In this document: positions 1-12,160 of the stretch, one piece after another
Position numbering within the stretch: the stretch's first letter is position 1
Layout: every line of letters begins with the position of its first letter
Assembly (NCBI GenBank): GCA_936432065.2
Contig: OW386285.2
Span: forward strand, 101,747,869-101,811,868
Reading direction: 5' to 3'
Source: Rutpela maculata
Taxonomy: Eukaryota > Arthropoda > Insecta > Coleoptera > Cerambycidae
DNA length: 64,000 nt
Made by a program: the position numbers and the translations under genes
Notes under the pieces: generated by a model
The model's input: the letters and a program-made list of their open reading frames with translations, nothing else
What the model was told of the DNA's origin: nothing
The model's database searches: none

Positions 1-631
1 CAAGCCCTTTCATTTGATACCCATATCAATCGGGTTGTTAGGAGAAAGGTAATCCGCCATCTTGAAACGTCCGCCATATTGGATTTAGACCGATAATGGC
101 TATTCCTTGTTGCATTGTCACCGGATTTATACACGTGTGCCAACTTTCAAAGCTCTAGCTTAATTAGAACTAATCGAAATTCAGCTTGTAAGATTTGACC
201 TAAACTAACAAACAAACAAACATACAACCAAACATTGCAAGTTAAATAAATGCTTTTAAAAAGGTCCATCAGCCGCATAACGTATGAATTATTTAATTTT
301 AACTTAAAAGTGTATCCTAAAGGGGGCGCTATGTTATAGGCTGTGATGAAGTAGCCACTTGCTTGTTTGCAGATGAGGATGCACAGTGCAATGATGTGGC
401 GTCTTACACAAAATTTAGTTTATGGCGCGTAATTTCAAACTGTTAAAATCTATATCCTTTAAAATTTGGGATAGGTGTAATGATAAGGAAAGGAACCTAT
501 ACGTGTCGGTAAAATTATACTACATATAATGTTACATTCGTTTTTCACTGTGGCTACCTGAAAACGTAACCACAATTGAAACAGGCGCCACAGTTCAGGA
601 TTATGCATACACAGGTAGCCGCAAATATGGC
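1..631. other. Non-coding AT-rich flank, no gene seen
   Basis: No reading frame here has recognisable protein features. There is a short AAC/AAAC-rich run near 205-236. The first 400 bases have the look of decayed repeat, but I cannot name a family. Confidence 0.4.
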
Positions 632-673
632 AACACATACACACACACACACACACACACATACACACACACA
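632..673. repeat. (CA)n microsatellite
   Basis: An almost pure CA dinucleotide run with a single T interruption. The minus-strand frame across it gives only an artificial Cys-Val run. Confidence 0.95.
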
Positions 674-844
674 GACATTTTTCAAAAACAACTTTTTTGG
701 GTTCCTGGGACCTCAAAACGTAAAGATTTGATGTTATCTCAATTTTCGATTTTGGACTAATTGTAGTAACCTCCCACAATTTTATTGTGGGGAGGTTAAA
801 ATAATCCGATACACTTTTCGCATAAAATAGACGACGAAACGGTT

Positions 845-1240
845 AAGAGATGCAGCCAATTTAACGATCTCGAAGTCATTTTTGATTCAAAGTTAACCTT
901 TCTTGTCAATATAAATAATATTACTGTTAATGTTAATAATATCACTGATAATTCAAGGCATTTTAGGAACATTTCCATACTTTTTCTTCTGTATAATGCT
1001 TTTGTCAGGCCAAAATTAGAATATTATGCTAGTAATCTTTGGAATCCACAATATGATATTCACATCTTTAGTTTGGAGCGAATTAAGAGCAAATTAAGAG
1101 AAGATATGTTAAAACTGATGGTATTTGTCCACCTAGAGGTACTCCACAATCTGATTTGTTAACTAGATTTGACTTAAACGACTTAGCATCTCGGCGAGTC
1201 TATTTTTCTATACTGTTTTTACAAGCTTTTATTTAACTTG
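845..1240 (+). pseudogene. Decayed non-LTR (LINE) reverse-transcriptase C-terminal fragment
   Basis: Plus-strand translation from about 866 gives DLEVIFDSKLTF, then LLYNAFVRPKLEYYASNLWNP, then SLERI. These match the block after the RT catalytic core in Jockey/CR1/I-like LINEs (D-L-G-V-x-F-D-S-K-L-T-F, V-R-x-x-L-E-Y-x-S-x-x-W-N-P). A frameshift near 1100 moves the homology to another frame, where GICPPRGTPQSDLLTRFDL and then LASRR are read, the usual tail of such ORFs. There is no upstream RT core, so this is a 5'-truncated, broken copy. The clade is not resolved. Confidence 0.7.
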
Positions 1241-1572
1241 TATTTTAGTTAGTTAACAACGTTCAATTGAGCTGAAATTTTGCAGACACATCTAGTTCTG
1301 GTGACAATACAATAAAATGGAAAAAGTGTGATTTCAGTCTTAACAATATAATGTTTAGTTTTTTTTGATCGCATAGTGTATTCACTCGGAGGTTATATTG
1401 TAAGATATTCTAAGAAATGGCGAGGGCGGTTCGGACGCGTGCAGTGGTTCTATTTTATTAAGTATGAATATAATTAAGACGTAACTAAAAATATGGTTTG
1501 GAGTCCACGCTAAATTGTAGATTCCTAGGCAAAATGGGCCATCCCGGCCTGATTGACTAGTAGAAATAGCAG

Positions 1573-1604
<32 letters not shown>

Positions 1605-2969
1605 AAAATTTTAAAATTAAATTAAATGTAAAAAAAACTTTTTAAAACCAAGCTTTTATTATTATTTACACGTACTAAAACGAAAATAATAATAATATTA
1701 AAAAAAATGGCTTAAAAAATTGTCGCGTCAATAGAACAAAAAAGTGCGTCAAAATACTTCAGAAAAGCTAAATCAGAACTTTGGGACAAGACCTTTGTTT
1801 GCCTTTTTAAAGAATAAAAAGGCAAAAACTGACACGATAGAATAATTTTTTTTGTCGAAAACTGACTTCAGCGTGTCAAAATTCTTCAGAAAAGTTAGAT
1901 GAGAACCTTAGGACATGACCTTTTTTTTTTAGTTTTTGTAGACCTGTGTAATTAAAAAATAAAAGGTGCCAAATGACGAGGGAAGTTTTGTGTAAACTTT
2001 TACAAATTGTTTCTGATGTATTTATTATCAGTATTTACATAGTGAACTCATTCGCCTCTAATCAAGGCTTGGAGTAACTGCATATTGCTGACACAGCACT
2101 TTCCTCCCTCAGTCATGATTGGGGAGCGGTTTGTTATGGGGCCAGACCTGATTTAATATGATAAAAAGGCTTAATCGAGAACATTGTGATACATTTTCAG
2201 GCCAGTGTCGTTGGTCTATATCCAGCTGAAAAAAAAAATAAATAAAAAATTTATTGATAGAGAAATTGGAAATAGTCCTTTTGGGATAGATGCAAAAGTA
2301 TATTATTAGATAGAAATGTTGATTTATAATTTCTGTTATCTATAACTTTAAATTCTCACTATCCATGCTTACGATGATACTTTTATCAATAATAATATAA
2401 GTACATACAACTTATCGATAATTTCAGGGGGATTTTCTCGATTTCAAGTTACACCGGAGAAACACTAGTACTACGAATAATTTTGTATCATGATCGGCTT
2501 TGAATATCACAAGAATTGTTCAGTTTTGACTTTGATTTTGTTTTGTTGCTATGACACACTAAAATCGAGCAGAAGTTGCAGTCAGGCGTGGCCGACGACG
2601 AATACCTATTTGATTAATATTTTGGTAGAAGACTGCACAATTCATTTTATGTGGTGCCATTGAGATTAGGTAATAGCTAATATCATTTTATTATTATCGT
2701 TCAAACAGGCATCATCGGCCGACAACGACGACAATATTCGACTGTAACTTTCACTAGTTTCGTAATACTTTTATTAAAAATTATAAAATATGTAAAATGA
2801 ATGTTGTAATGTACTAGAAATTGATACTGTAAATTTTAAAACAAAAAATTGGCCTAGCATGAGAACATCTAGGGTCACGGGCAAGAATATTAGATTGTGG
2901 ACTTATTAATACACAACACACAATCGCAGGGTGTTACTCATTGTCATCCAATATTATCCAGTCAGATTC
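1241..2969. other. Intergenic, simple repeats only
   Basis: No coding sequence is supportable. It contains an (ACT)n microsatellite at about 1573-1604, many A and T homopolymers, and at about 2040-2245 a more balanced segment ending in an A-rich tail. That segment looks SINE-like but has no target duplication that I can see. Confidence 0.5.
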
Positions 2970-3791
2970 CACAGTCCCACAGAAAAAAAAAGTGGTCTGT
3001 CCGGCGGACCAGACCAGTGTATCCTTATATATTTGGACCCACTGATATCGAATCCGAAGTCAGAATTGTTAGATTTGCTCGTTTTCTTACCTAACCCTAA
3101 GAAACACCCTGAAAACAAAAAAACGCTTGTCCGGCGGACTAGTTGGCTAGTTTTTTACCCCCAACCCCCAAAAGACACCTCCCCCAATAACAATGGTCTG
3201 TCCGGCGGATCTTACCAATGTATACTTATGTATTTGGATCCGCTGAATCCGAATCCGAAGTCAGAATTATCAGATTATCTCGCTTTTCACCTCTAATCCC
3301 AAAAAACACCCCCAAAACAAAGAAAGTGGTCTGTCCTGCGGAACATACCGGTGTATTCTTATATATTTGGACCCGCTGAAACCGAATCTGAAGTTAGAAC
3401 TCTCAGATTGGCTAACCCCACAGACCCCCCCCAAATGGTCTGTTAGGCGGACCATATCAGTGTATCCTTATGTATTTGGTAAGGATCCCCACTGGTATGG
3501 TCCACCGGACAGGCCACTTTTTTTGTTTTGGGGGTGATTTTTGGAGTCGGGGGTGAAAAACGAGCCAATCTTACAATTCTGACTTCGAATTCGGTTAGGC
3601 CCAAATACATAAGGATACACTGGTCCACCGGATAGACCATTTTTCTGACAGGGTGTTTTTTTGGGGTTGGGGGTGAAAAACGATCCAATCTGAAAATTAT
3701 GATTTCGGAATCGATTTCAGCGGGTCCAAATACATAAGGATATACTGGTCTGGTCCGCCGGACAGACCACTTATTTTTTTGTGGGGCTGTG
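2970..3791. mobile_element. Foldback-type element with tandem-unit inverted arms
   Basis: The ends are inverted repeats: left CACAGTCCCACAGAAAAA followed by AGTGGTCTGTCCGGCGGACC, and the right end is the complement with few changes. Each arm is built from tandem units of about 120-130 bp that include 'gtatccttat', 'tttggacccgctga', 'aatccgaagtcagaatt' and a C/A-rich tract. Four units run forward to about 3470 and about three run in reverse to 3780. ATTC flanks both ends, so a 4-bp (or 5-bp GATTC) target duplication is possible. The short frames inside are repeats of the unit, not genes. The same terminal and internal motifs recur at 56583 and, more distantly, at 46002. Confidence 0.8.
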
Positions 3792-4031
3792 ATTCTTCTC
3801 CAATTAGAAAAGCAAGGTTACGAAAAACAAAACATTAAAGAGCATACCTACAATTAACTATCTATTAAGAACTGATTAGTAAATAGACACTGACTAATAT
3901 ACAGTACAGAAAACGCAAACAGAACACAGACAATCACAATAACGTAGGGAGGGGCTATTTCGCTGGCAAATGCTTTTTTTTGATCCACTGCACTGTTTCG
4001 ATTACCAACTTTTCTAGAGTTTTATTTCCAA
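3792..4031. other. Intervening non-coding DNA
   Basis: No frame or repeat that I recognise; it separates the foldback element from the SINE. Confidence 0.4.
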
Positions 4032-4043
4032 ATGGACTTTTAG

Positions 4044-4168
4044 CGCAATAAGCCCAGGAGGCTGCAGTGCTCTCGGAGTAGGGGTTTTAATCAGTCAGAG
4101 GCTGACACTCAGACCCATTCCAAGTTGGGATGGGCAGCCCGTGTGTGTATCCCCTCCTCAAAAAAAAA
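4044..4168 (+). mobile_element. Short retroposon (SINE-like) with A tail and 12-bp TSD
   Basis: A 125-bp segment with higher GC than its surroundings ends in a run of 10 A. It is bounded by ATGGACTTTTAG (4032-4043) and ATGGCCTTTTAG (4169-4180), 11 of 12 identical. That is the signature of target-primed retroposition. I could not assign its promoter class; no convincing tRNA box pair is visible. Confidence 0.7.
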
Positions 4169-4385
4169 ATGGCCTTTTAGTTACAATCTACATAAAGATG
4201 GATTTTTTTATGAAGTTTTAAATTTTATTTTAAAAAATATGCCTGATTCAACGGAATTGCCCCATCGAAGGGTTATTTCGCCGATTTAATTTTCTAGTTG
4301 TCCACCTCTTGAATTTTATGGAATTTGGAAAGACATACCTAGCTTTACAATTAACTATTTTTTATTTATTTGCTTCCACTATGAT

Positions 4386-4895
4386 TAGAGAATATTATTT
4401 AGGTATTATGCAAATCACAACTTACACACTTAAAATGCCAGGAATTCTATCATGTAATTCAATACTTCGTCAGTATTAACTAGAAGAGTAGTTATTTTGG
4501 TTGGTTTTCCAATAATGAGTGTTTTAAAGTGTTTCCCTAAGTAGTATATTAGCGTGACCTGATTAAGGTACCAATATACAGAAAGTAGATAATTTCATAT
4601 TGAATAAAAATGTGTGAATGAGTGAATTTAAATAAATGATTTAAGTATTTTTAATATTATTTTTTCTTTAAAATGCTAAGAATCCTATAATGTAATTCAA
4701 TACTTCGTCAGTATTAGCTAGAAGAGTAGTTGCTTTGATTGGTTCTCCAATAATGAGTGTTTTAAAGTATTTTCCTAACTAGTATATTAGCGTGCCCAGA
4801 TTAGGGCAACAATATAGAGAAAGTAGGTATTTTCATAATAAATAAAAATGTGTGTAAGTTGTGATTTGCATAATACCTAAATAATATTTTCTAAA
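4386..4895. mobile_element. MITE with 40-bp terminal inverted repeats and an internal duplication
   Basis: Left TTAGAGAATATTATTTAGG is mirrored at the right end, and the inverted match continues through 'tattatgcaaatcacaac' and 'ttacacac' for roughly 40 bp. Inside, two direct copies of about 200 bp ('aattcaatacttcgtcagta' and following) begin near 4448 and 4688. No coding capacity. Confidence 0.7.
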
Positions 4896-5052
4896 CATAC
4901 CTAGCTTCAATCAACCTAATCATAGGCGGCATTGCTTCTCTATTCCGCCAGATCAATTTATCATACTATCTTTGTTCTTGATTTTAGGGTAGTAGGTTTT
5001 AAAAACAACTATGCTAAATTAATTAAAAATTATTTTGTAGGTGTCGTGAATA

Positions 5053-5644
5053 CAAGCGCGGATCTAGAGATTTCAATATTTTTTTTCTCGTCTGTGGCGC
5101 ATGGGACCCATACGAAATATGGGAAATAACATCTCGAGAACGACCCCAAAAAATTTTTGAAAAAGCAGTTTGCGAAAAATTTTTTCAAAATTCGATTACC
5201 CCCCCAGGTCTAGGGACTCCTTTTGTCATATGCATTTTACTTTTCATAAAAATACAGCAACACGTTTTGGAGTTTATGAAAATATTTTCATTACTAACTA
5301 AGATACAACGAATTGAAATTTTGTGATTTGTTAAATTGTAAATCATAAAATTTCAATTCGTTGTATCTCAGTTAGTAATGAAAATATTTTCATAAATTTC
5401 AAAACATATTGTTGTACTTTTATGAAAAGTAAAATGCATATGACAAAAAAAAATAATTTTAAACAGGAGTCCCTAGACCTGGAGGGTAACTGAATTTTGA
5501 AAAAAAATTTCGCAAACTGCTTTTTCAAAATTTTTTAGGGGTCGTTAGAGAAGTGCTTCTCGAGATGTAATTTCCTATATTTCGTATGGGTCCCATGCGC
5601 CACAGACGAGAAAAAAATTATTGAAATTTCTAGATCCGCGCTTG
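5053..5644. mobile_element. Palindromic hAT-type MITE with perfect 8-bp target duplication
   Basis: The element runs CAAGCGCGGATCTAGA to its complement, and the two halves are inverted copies of each other for about 275 bp around a short centre near 5332. CGTGAATA occurs at 5045-5052 and again at 5645-5652, a perfect 8-bp duplication. Eight-base duplications and CA-starting termini are known for the hAT superfamily. No transposase is present. Small differences between the arms show some age. Confidence 0.9.
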
Positions 5645-5652
5645 CGTGAATA

Positions 5653-7773
5653 TAGCCTCCCGAATGCTGAAAGATAATTTCATAAACATCTTCATAAACG
5701 AACATATCATAGCCATTTAAATAAGAAGAAGCAGATTATCGGCGGAATTGCCTAAACCTACTCTATTTAATGAAATTAGTTATTAAAATAATTTTATCAT
5801 ATAGTCAAATCGAATCTAGTTATAGATAAACAGAAACTTAAAATAGATATCTAGCTCAAACTGAGCAAAGTTACAGTTCAATTGGTGGTAAGTTTATGCA
5901 AATATACACATCGACTTTGCATATACGTAAACAGAGACGTAGAAAATATTGCATAAAAATCTCATCTAGTATAGTTGAACGAACTTTTTTTGGATATGAT
6001 CACTTAAATTGTATACGCAAACGGTGAATTTAAAATATTCTTACCGCGTAATTTATGTTTCGTTTTTTTAAATCAGTTAATATATATATTTTAATCTATC
6101 GCAAATAATCGAACCGTCATAATGCACCGAAATAAAAATGTTAAGTCTAACAGCAATTTTCAGCTCCTAAAAAGACCTTTGCTGAGTAACCTCGGATCTA
6201 TACATTTATTCCTAAACCGCCAAACAACGATCCCCCGAATGCCAGGAGCCAGCGCTCAACGATCCCCAACAATACACATAAACCATCATAGGATAAACCT
6301 GCTCCTGCAAAGGATTCTAAAGAATTCTAAAGATTAGTAGTTGAAGCTCATATTTACCAACTTTGGATATGTCAAAACTGCCTGTTCCAAGTGTTGTAGC
6401 CTTTGGCTTGACAGGACCTCGCATGAGCAAAGTATATGTTTCAGTCTCTATACAAAAGCCAAACATTTCGTTTTCAGCTTTACCCACTTTATAGTATTTC
6501 AATGGGCAATACTCAGTGAAAAGGCCTATTATTATCTTTAATTCTGATTTGCTGTAGTTTAAGAGACTGCTCATGTAAAGTATAAATATTCGGCAAAGTA
6601 GTATTATTATTAGATGACATGGGCAGAACCAACGTGTGCCAATATTTTTACCAGTGGCATAGCGTCATCTCAGGTATAGGGATGTGTAATTGCAATGAAA
6701 GTATTGCAGTCAATGTCGGGGATTGGGTCAATTCTCCGACTTTTAATTTTTTTTTTATAATTGTTTTACCAGTTCATGCAAGAGCTGTACGATTTTTATC
6801 TTTGGTATTTTTACATTAAATTTTGAATTAAAACTTACACATGTATGGCGCATATCGTTTAGGGCACACAGCCTTTTAACATCGAAGATGCCATGCGCGC
6901 AGAAGAAAAACACAAGGTAAAGATTTAACAGTTATATTTCTCAACGGCCGGTCGATCCATAAAAATTAAAACTTAAAAATAGAACAGCTATCATTAAAAA
7001 TACAGTTCAAAATAACACTCACGAGTGATTCGAGAAGAAATCCACTAACAACGACCGGGTGAGTGCCATATCTCAAGCATCTAATGTGAGTTAACTTTCG
7101 TGTTATAGGTAATTCATAAAAAGCTATCGAAGATAAAAGGAAATAAAATCATACCATACCTAACCTTTGTTCAGGAGAAGCGTAAGAATAGTAATTTGTA
7201 CTAAACTTTGCCTAATAAAGTTGTTTCATTATAATTATTACCGCCTCCGCCACTTTACTGCAGGCCACCGCAGCCGCCACTGGCTTCGACATTCAATGTC
7301 ACGTAATTCGTTATCATTGGCTTAGAATGATGGAGTGCACAAACTCATTTCTGCGCATATTTTTTGGTCATCTTCTCATAGTAATACTACTCTATATCCG
7401 ACCAATGGAAAGCTGCTTAAAGTAATCGGTAATCGCTAAATACTATTATTATAAATTTTCAATGTAATGTGTATGAAATAAAAATTCTTAATTTATCTCC
7501 ACTGAGATACCATGCTTCATCACTGCCATCACATTTAAAGAGAAATCATTAAAGTAGAAAAACAAAATTATCAGTGACAGTGAAACAAAAAAAAATTCTT
7601 AAATTATAGCAACGTACATTTTTCCTGTTTCCGAACGACCACTGCCTGGCCCGAATGAAATTGTCTTTAAAACAAAATCTAGTAGGTTAGTACTTGCCGC
7701 GGAGCAGCGCCCACAAAAAAAAAAGTGCTACAAAAACCGTAATGACCGTGACGATGTATACAACACGTACCCG
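5653..7773. other. About 2.1 kb with no supportable gene
   Basis: Frames here are short, with no recognisable domain. The sequence is AT-rich up to about 6900, then slightly more GC-rich near 7240-7330. No tRNA, rRNA or clear repeat boundary was seen. Confidence 0.45.
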
Positions 7774-8396
7774 CCAGTGTTGCCAGCGTTGCATTATTTG
7801 TCGGGCTAAATGGTAGTATAAATTAGGGCTAAATTGAAGAAAAAATGAGCTAAAATTTAAAAATCGAACATAATTGGAACAGTGGCGTAGCCAGGGGGGA
7901 GCCCGAGCCCCCCCCCCTCTCGAAATTGTCAGTATAGGTACTAATTCTAAGTTAAAAATTAATTGAGATGTCGTTCTCAACATGTTAGCTACAAAAATAA
8001 GAGGCTACTGAAATTTACAGTGTAGGTTGTAGGTATCTATAGTTTATTAGATTATTTTTATAGTTTTAGAATTTTTTGTTTGGGTCCCCCAAACCGAAAT
8101 CCTGGCTACGCCACTGAACTAGAGTACAAAATTGGATAAACCCAGTCTAAAACGGTCTCCGGGAGAAGAAACCAAAGAACCAAAATATTTTTCATTGATG
8201 AGCGGGGGGGGGGGGGGGCGGATTTTTTTGAAAAGCGAGGAAAAAACTACGGCAAATTTTTTTTGATTAGCGGCGGGGAGGACACTGCGGCGATCATCGC
8301 TAAAACGGGCTAGATTTCGCAGTGTGGTGCTAACGTGCTAAAAGTTACAAAAGGGGGCTAGAAAATGCACGAACGGGCTGACGCTGGCAAGACTTG
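7774..8396. mobile_element. Candidate hAT-derived MITE hosting a second MITE
   Basis: The left end CAGTGTTGCCAGCGT is mirrored at the right by a sequence complementary to CAAGTCTTGCCAGCGT. The flanks GTACCCGC and GTGCCCGT agree at 6 of 8 bases, consistent with a decayed 8-bp duplication. The interior repeats the words 'gggcta' and 'gctaaa', includes a 15-G homopolymer at 8204-8218, and codes for nothing recognisable. Confidence 0.5.
7880..8116. mobile_element. Nested MITE with CAGTGGCGTAGCCAGG termini
   Basis: CAGTGGCGTAGCCAGG at the left and CCTGGCTACGCCACTG at the right are perfect 16-bp inverted termini. This terminus type is common among non-autonomous hAT-like elements of animals (established knowledge, from memory). 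The flanking octamers match at only about 5 of 8 positions, so the target duplication is degraded. Confidence 0.75.
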
Positions 8397-8743
8397 GTGC
8401 CCGTGCAATATCGAATTCTGAATTTAACCGTTCGTTTAGCACATTTGAATATACTCTATTTGATAAATGCAAAGAGTAATAAATCACTCAAGCACAGACC
8501 CGCCATGAGCGTACTATATTTTTGTTACATAAAATTCATAAAAATTATACCCAAAAAATGAAAATAAATTAATTCTATATGAAATAAACAAATAAACGTC
8601 TGTTGTTGGAATTATGCAATTATGTCCAGTTCTTTGTCTCTCCCCCATTCTACTGCGCTTATAGTACGGACATTTCGAGTGATTTTCTAAAAATATAGAC
8701 AAACCATATAAAATATAAAGGAACAATTCAATTTTCTCATAGC
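8397..8743. other. Short non-coding interval
   Basis: No frame with recognisable features and no repeat boundary identified. Confidence 0.4.
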
Positions 8744-10025
8744 ACCTTGACTAGTGATCACGTTTTTAGAGGATTTGCATCTATAATGAGCTATTATTAC
8801 TCTTTCTTCCTCATGCTCAAATAACAGTATGACAGAGATTAATCTATTGGCTCGATTCGCAAAGAAAAATTAAAATGAAAGACTGAATTTTACCATATAG
8901 TTTCCGGCATGTAGATGTTTTTTACATTTTTGTTCACATGCATTGTTAAGCATTTCTTTTATTTTTCGAATTGTTGTTTTACTGAATGCTCTTCATTAAT
9001 TTATGCTAGTAGATAAAATTTTGTATGCAATTCGGATCGTAATTAATTATAGCACACGTAATATTATCAGGTGATCTTTATAACTGATATCACAATGATT
9101 GGCGTTACGATCCTTATATTATAAATAACTATTTGAGTCATATTGTGCATTTTTAGATAAACATTTCCAAATTAATAAGAATTAGATAGGTACATATTAT
9201 TATACGTTAATTCTATTATTATGTTAACCGCGTCTTAATACAAAAAGTTTGATTTATGGGGTACGATTAATAATATAAGTGTTACAAAAGATGCAAGGAC
9301 TTAATAGCTCCCTGACCAGTGACCACGTTTTTAGAGGATTTGCATCTATAATGACTAATACTGAGCTATTATTACTTTTCCTCATTTTCAAATAATAGTA
9401 TAGACTTTAACGAACTAACTCGGTTCGCAAAGGCAAATTAAAATGAAAGCCGCTAATATGGAACGTGAGCTGGGTTTAGACCGTTGTGAGACAGGTTAGT
9501 TTTATCCTACTGATGACTCGTCGTTGCGATGGTAATCTTGCTCAGTACGACAGGAACCGCAGGTTTGGACATTTGGTTCACGCACTCACTCAAGCGGGCG
9601 ATCGGTGGTGCGAAGCTACCATCCGTGGGATTATGTAGAACGCCGCTAAGGCCGTATCCTTTCTAGTGGAAGGTGGCAACTTGGAGTTCCGAGAGTCGAA
9701 ACACTTAAAAAAATTTCTGGCATGTACACGTTTTTTATATTTTTGTTTATATTTTTATGAACCCCCTTTTTTTCGAATTTTTGTTTTACTGAATGCTATT
9801 CATTAATTTATGCTAGTAGATAAAATTTTCATATATTATTACAATGATTGGAGTTACGATCTTTATATTATAAATAACTATTGTGAGTCACATTCTGCAT
9901 TCTTAGGTAAATATTTCCAAATAAATAAGAATTAGATATATTATTACATATTAATTCAATTATTTACAAAAGTTTAATTTATGGGGTACGATTAATATAA
10001 GTGTTATACGAGGTGCAAGGACTTT
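8744..10025. repeat. Two direct copies of a ~560-bp unit
   Basis: Copy one is about 8744-9305 and copy two about 9311-10025. Shared landmarks are 'cacgtttttagaggatttgc', 'aaattaaaatgaaag', 'ggcatgta' and 'tttatggggtacgattaat', in the same order and orientation. Copy two is longer because a 28S rRNA piece replaces about 20 bp after 'aaatgaaag'. Neither copy encodes a recognisable protein. Confidence 0.8.
9449..9703 (+). pseudogene. 28S rRNA 3'-region fragment (retroposed or recombined)
   Basis: About 255 bp match the conserved 3' part of nuclear large-subunit rRNA. Landmarks in order are 'gaacgtgagctgggtttaga', 'gtgagacaggttagtttta', 'cctactgatgac', 'aggaaccgcaggtt', 'ggacatttggttcacgcact', 'gcgaagctaccatccgtggg' and 'ctaaggccgtatcctttcta'. 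Several changes against the invariant positions (for example 'gtacgacagg' where 'gtacgagagg' is universal, and a deletion in 'attatg..gaacgcc') show it is not a functional rRNA. It lies alone, with no 5.8S or 18S neighbour. Confidence 0.92.
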
Positions 10026-10099
10026 AATTTTGAGTGATTATTTTTTAAATCACACGGATCTCGTTATGTTCTGAGAAACCTTCTCAAGTGAAGACCTTG

Positions 10100-11300
10100 T
10101 AGATTGTAGACTGTTTAAGGGGTCGTTTGGGCCTGGGTTGGTCTTTCTTCACCTCGACCTAAAAGGTGTTTTGTGAATTACCCTGCAACTAGTTGTTGCC
10201 GAGGATTCCAAGACTTTTTGCAAAGCTTGTGATTTTCCTGGGAGTTAATTTCCCTATGTCTTCAGGCGTTAATTCCGCCTGTTCTAGGTACTTTAGCCTA
10301 ATGCGGATTAGTACCTTGCATTCACAATGTACATGTTTCGCAGTTTCAGTTGCAGCTTCATTTGTCATCTTCTGCCATGCCCTTGTTCTTGAGACGATAT
10401 CTCAAGGGGCAATGGCCAGTTAGAAGGCCTGTGATCAGCCTTAAGTCAGACTTTTCAAGTTCGAGAAGCCTTGTGGCATTCTTTGTTGAATAGGTTATAA
10501 ATCTTTTCGCTTCTCTTTGGCCTGGAGTATTCCCCCAGTAGGATTTCTTTTGTTCCTTTTCCCATTTTAGAACCTACTCCGTTATGTGTCCCTTAGATAA
10601 GCCACAGGACGGTTCGGGTCCAAAAAAGGGGGTTCAGCCCCTTTTCTTGCGAGGCTATCAGCCAATTCGTTGCCTTCTATTCCCTCATGCCCTGGCATCC
10701 ACATCAAGGTAACCTTGTTGTTTTTTGCCAGTTGTTTCAGGGATTGTCTGCATTCCCAGGCAATTTTTGAGTCGAAGGTATAGGACCTGATAGCCCTTAA
10801 TGCTGCCTGACCATACTCTCTATTTAGGCATTCTTAGGCACATTGATAGCATAGATTTCTGCCGGGATTATGGTCGGGGTGTTACGAAGGGCTTTAGATA
10901 GCCTGCATGTAGGCCCTGCTACGCCCACATCAACCCCTGCGTCCATCTTGAATCCATCTGTGTACCAGATGTGTGACTCTTTCTCCAACCCTGCTCGCCT
11001 GACGGCTTTCACTCAGCACATCAAACGGGCAAAAAGATATGCTTGATTGGCATTGAGTCAGTGGGTTTGGTCATGGATTCGAATTGGATTAGCTCCAGAA
11101 TCCTTAAATGACCAACCAGGTCGCCTGGTCTCAATTTAAGTGCCTGATGCAGCCTTAAGTGCTGCCTCCTTCCTTACATGCAAATGCAGAGGAAGTAAGT
11201 ACAGCATTGCCTCCATAGCTGCTATGGGACATGAGCGCATGGGTCCTGTAGTTCCTAGAGAGGCAAGGCGTTGCAATTTCTGCAACTTTCCTTGCGCTAG
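10100..11300 (-). pseudogene. LINE RNase H domain remnant, 5'-truncated
   Basis: On the minus strand around 11010-10830 the translation HIWYTDGFKMDAGVDVGVAG, then IIPAEIYAI, matches the RNase H start of R1/LOA/I-type LINEs (Y-T-D-G-S-K-M, A-E-x-Y-A-I). At about 10700-10620 WMPGHEGIEGNELADSLARK, then GAEPPF, gives the end of the same domain. The active-site first Asp is visible in YTDG. Frameshifts separate the blocks and no RT is seen upstream (above 11300), so it is a truncated dead copy. Confidence 0.75.
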
Positions 11301-11604
11301 GAGAAGACCTTAAATCTATCCTATCTGTTAATTTATTTATACAGATTGTGAAAACTATGTTTTCATTCCTTTATTATCTGTATGTAAATTACCATGAATA
11401 GAATAAAGTTTTATTCGACTACGTATTTGACGTTAATTTTGAATATTTTTCAGATAATCAAACATATACACATTTATACCGGGTGTTAATGAGATCACTT
11501 TCCAGCTGCCATTTCTTTATTTTTTAAAGGATCAAGATGAAACTACGTATGTGATATATGTTACCAAAACGACATTGTTCGATTCACCTGTCAAGTCTCT
11601 ACGA

Positions 11605-12160
11605 CTTCAGGTTTTCACTGTCTGTAACTTTCTTTGTGCCCACGATTACTCTGGAACTCTGACTTAAAACTTGGTACACGTATGCACTTTAACGGGATCT
11701 GGAACTAGATTATATTTTCATCTTATTCCGTCGAAGGGTTGGGGTAAATGGACGGTAAGGTAGGGTAGGGAAATCAAGCAGGTAAGAGTCCATAAAATTG
11801 GCATTTAGTACATACAAGAGAAGAAAAGGTCTCACAAAATTTTGTGGCATTAACCACCCCCACCCCATTATTAAGAGAATGTAAAAAATGTGATTTAGTG
11901 TGTATGTAAAAGAACCAAAGACCTCAAAATATTTTTTACTTCATCCACCCCCACTACCACCCCCCTATCACTACCCCCACGCCATTGCCAATGTGGGATA
12001 TCGTTTTATGGGTTTTTGGGGTAGACGATTTCAAATATTATATTATTAAAGTTCCATAAACAATTATTTTCACATACAAAATTTTTTCGTCGTGAGAGAG
12101 TTAGATAGAAAATCTTGATGTGGAAGTAGTGATTCCTTGGGTAGCGGTTTTTTTAAATGG
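11605..12160 (+). repeat. Dispersed repeat R1, longest copy
   Basis: Landmarks are 'cacgattactctggaac', 'cttggtacacgtatgc', 'ctatattttcatcttattcc'-like, 'aatcaagcaggtaagagt', a C-rich tract 'accacccccaccccatta', and 'tggaagtagtgattccttgg'. The same order appears at about 58606-58925 in this orientation and partly, in reverse, at about 45640-45800. It has no coding capacity and I do not know the family. Confidence 0.75.

Noticed and set aside
459..779. Minus-strand frame with a Cys-Val run
   Set aside because: It is a translation of the (CA)n microsatellite with no domain on either side.
2040..2245. Second SINE with A-rich tail
   Set aside because: No matching target duplication and no promoter boxes could be seen.
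2897..3688. Several frames of 60-120 codons on both strands with 'PKSELLDLL'-like repeats
   Set aside because: They are tandem units of the foldback element read as protein; repeats on both strands show no codon constraint.
9449..9703. Functional rDNA unit
   Set aside because: Only about 255 bp of 28S with changes at invariant sites and no other rRNA nearby.
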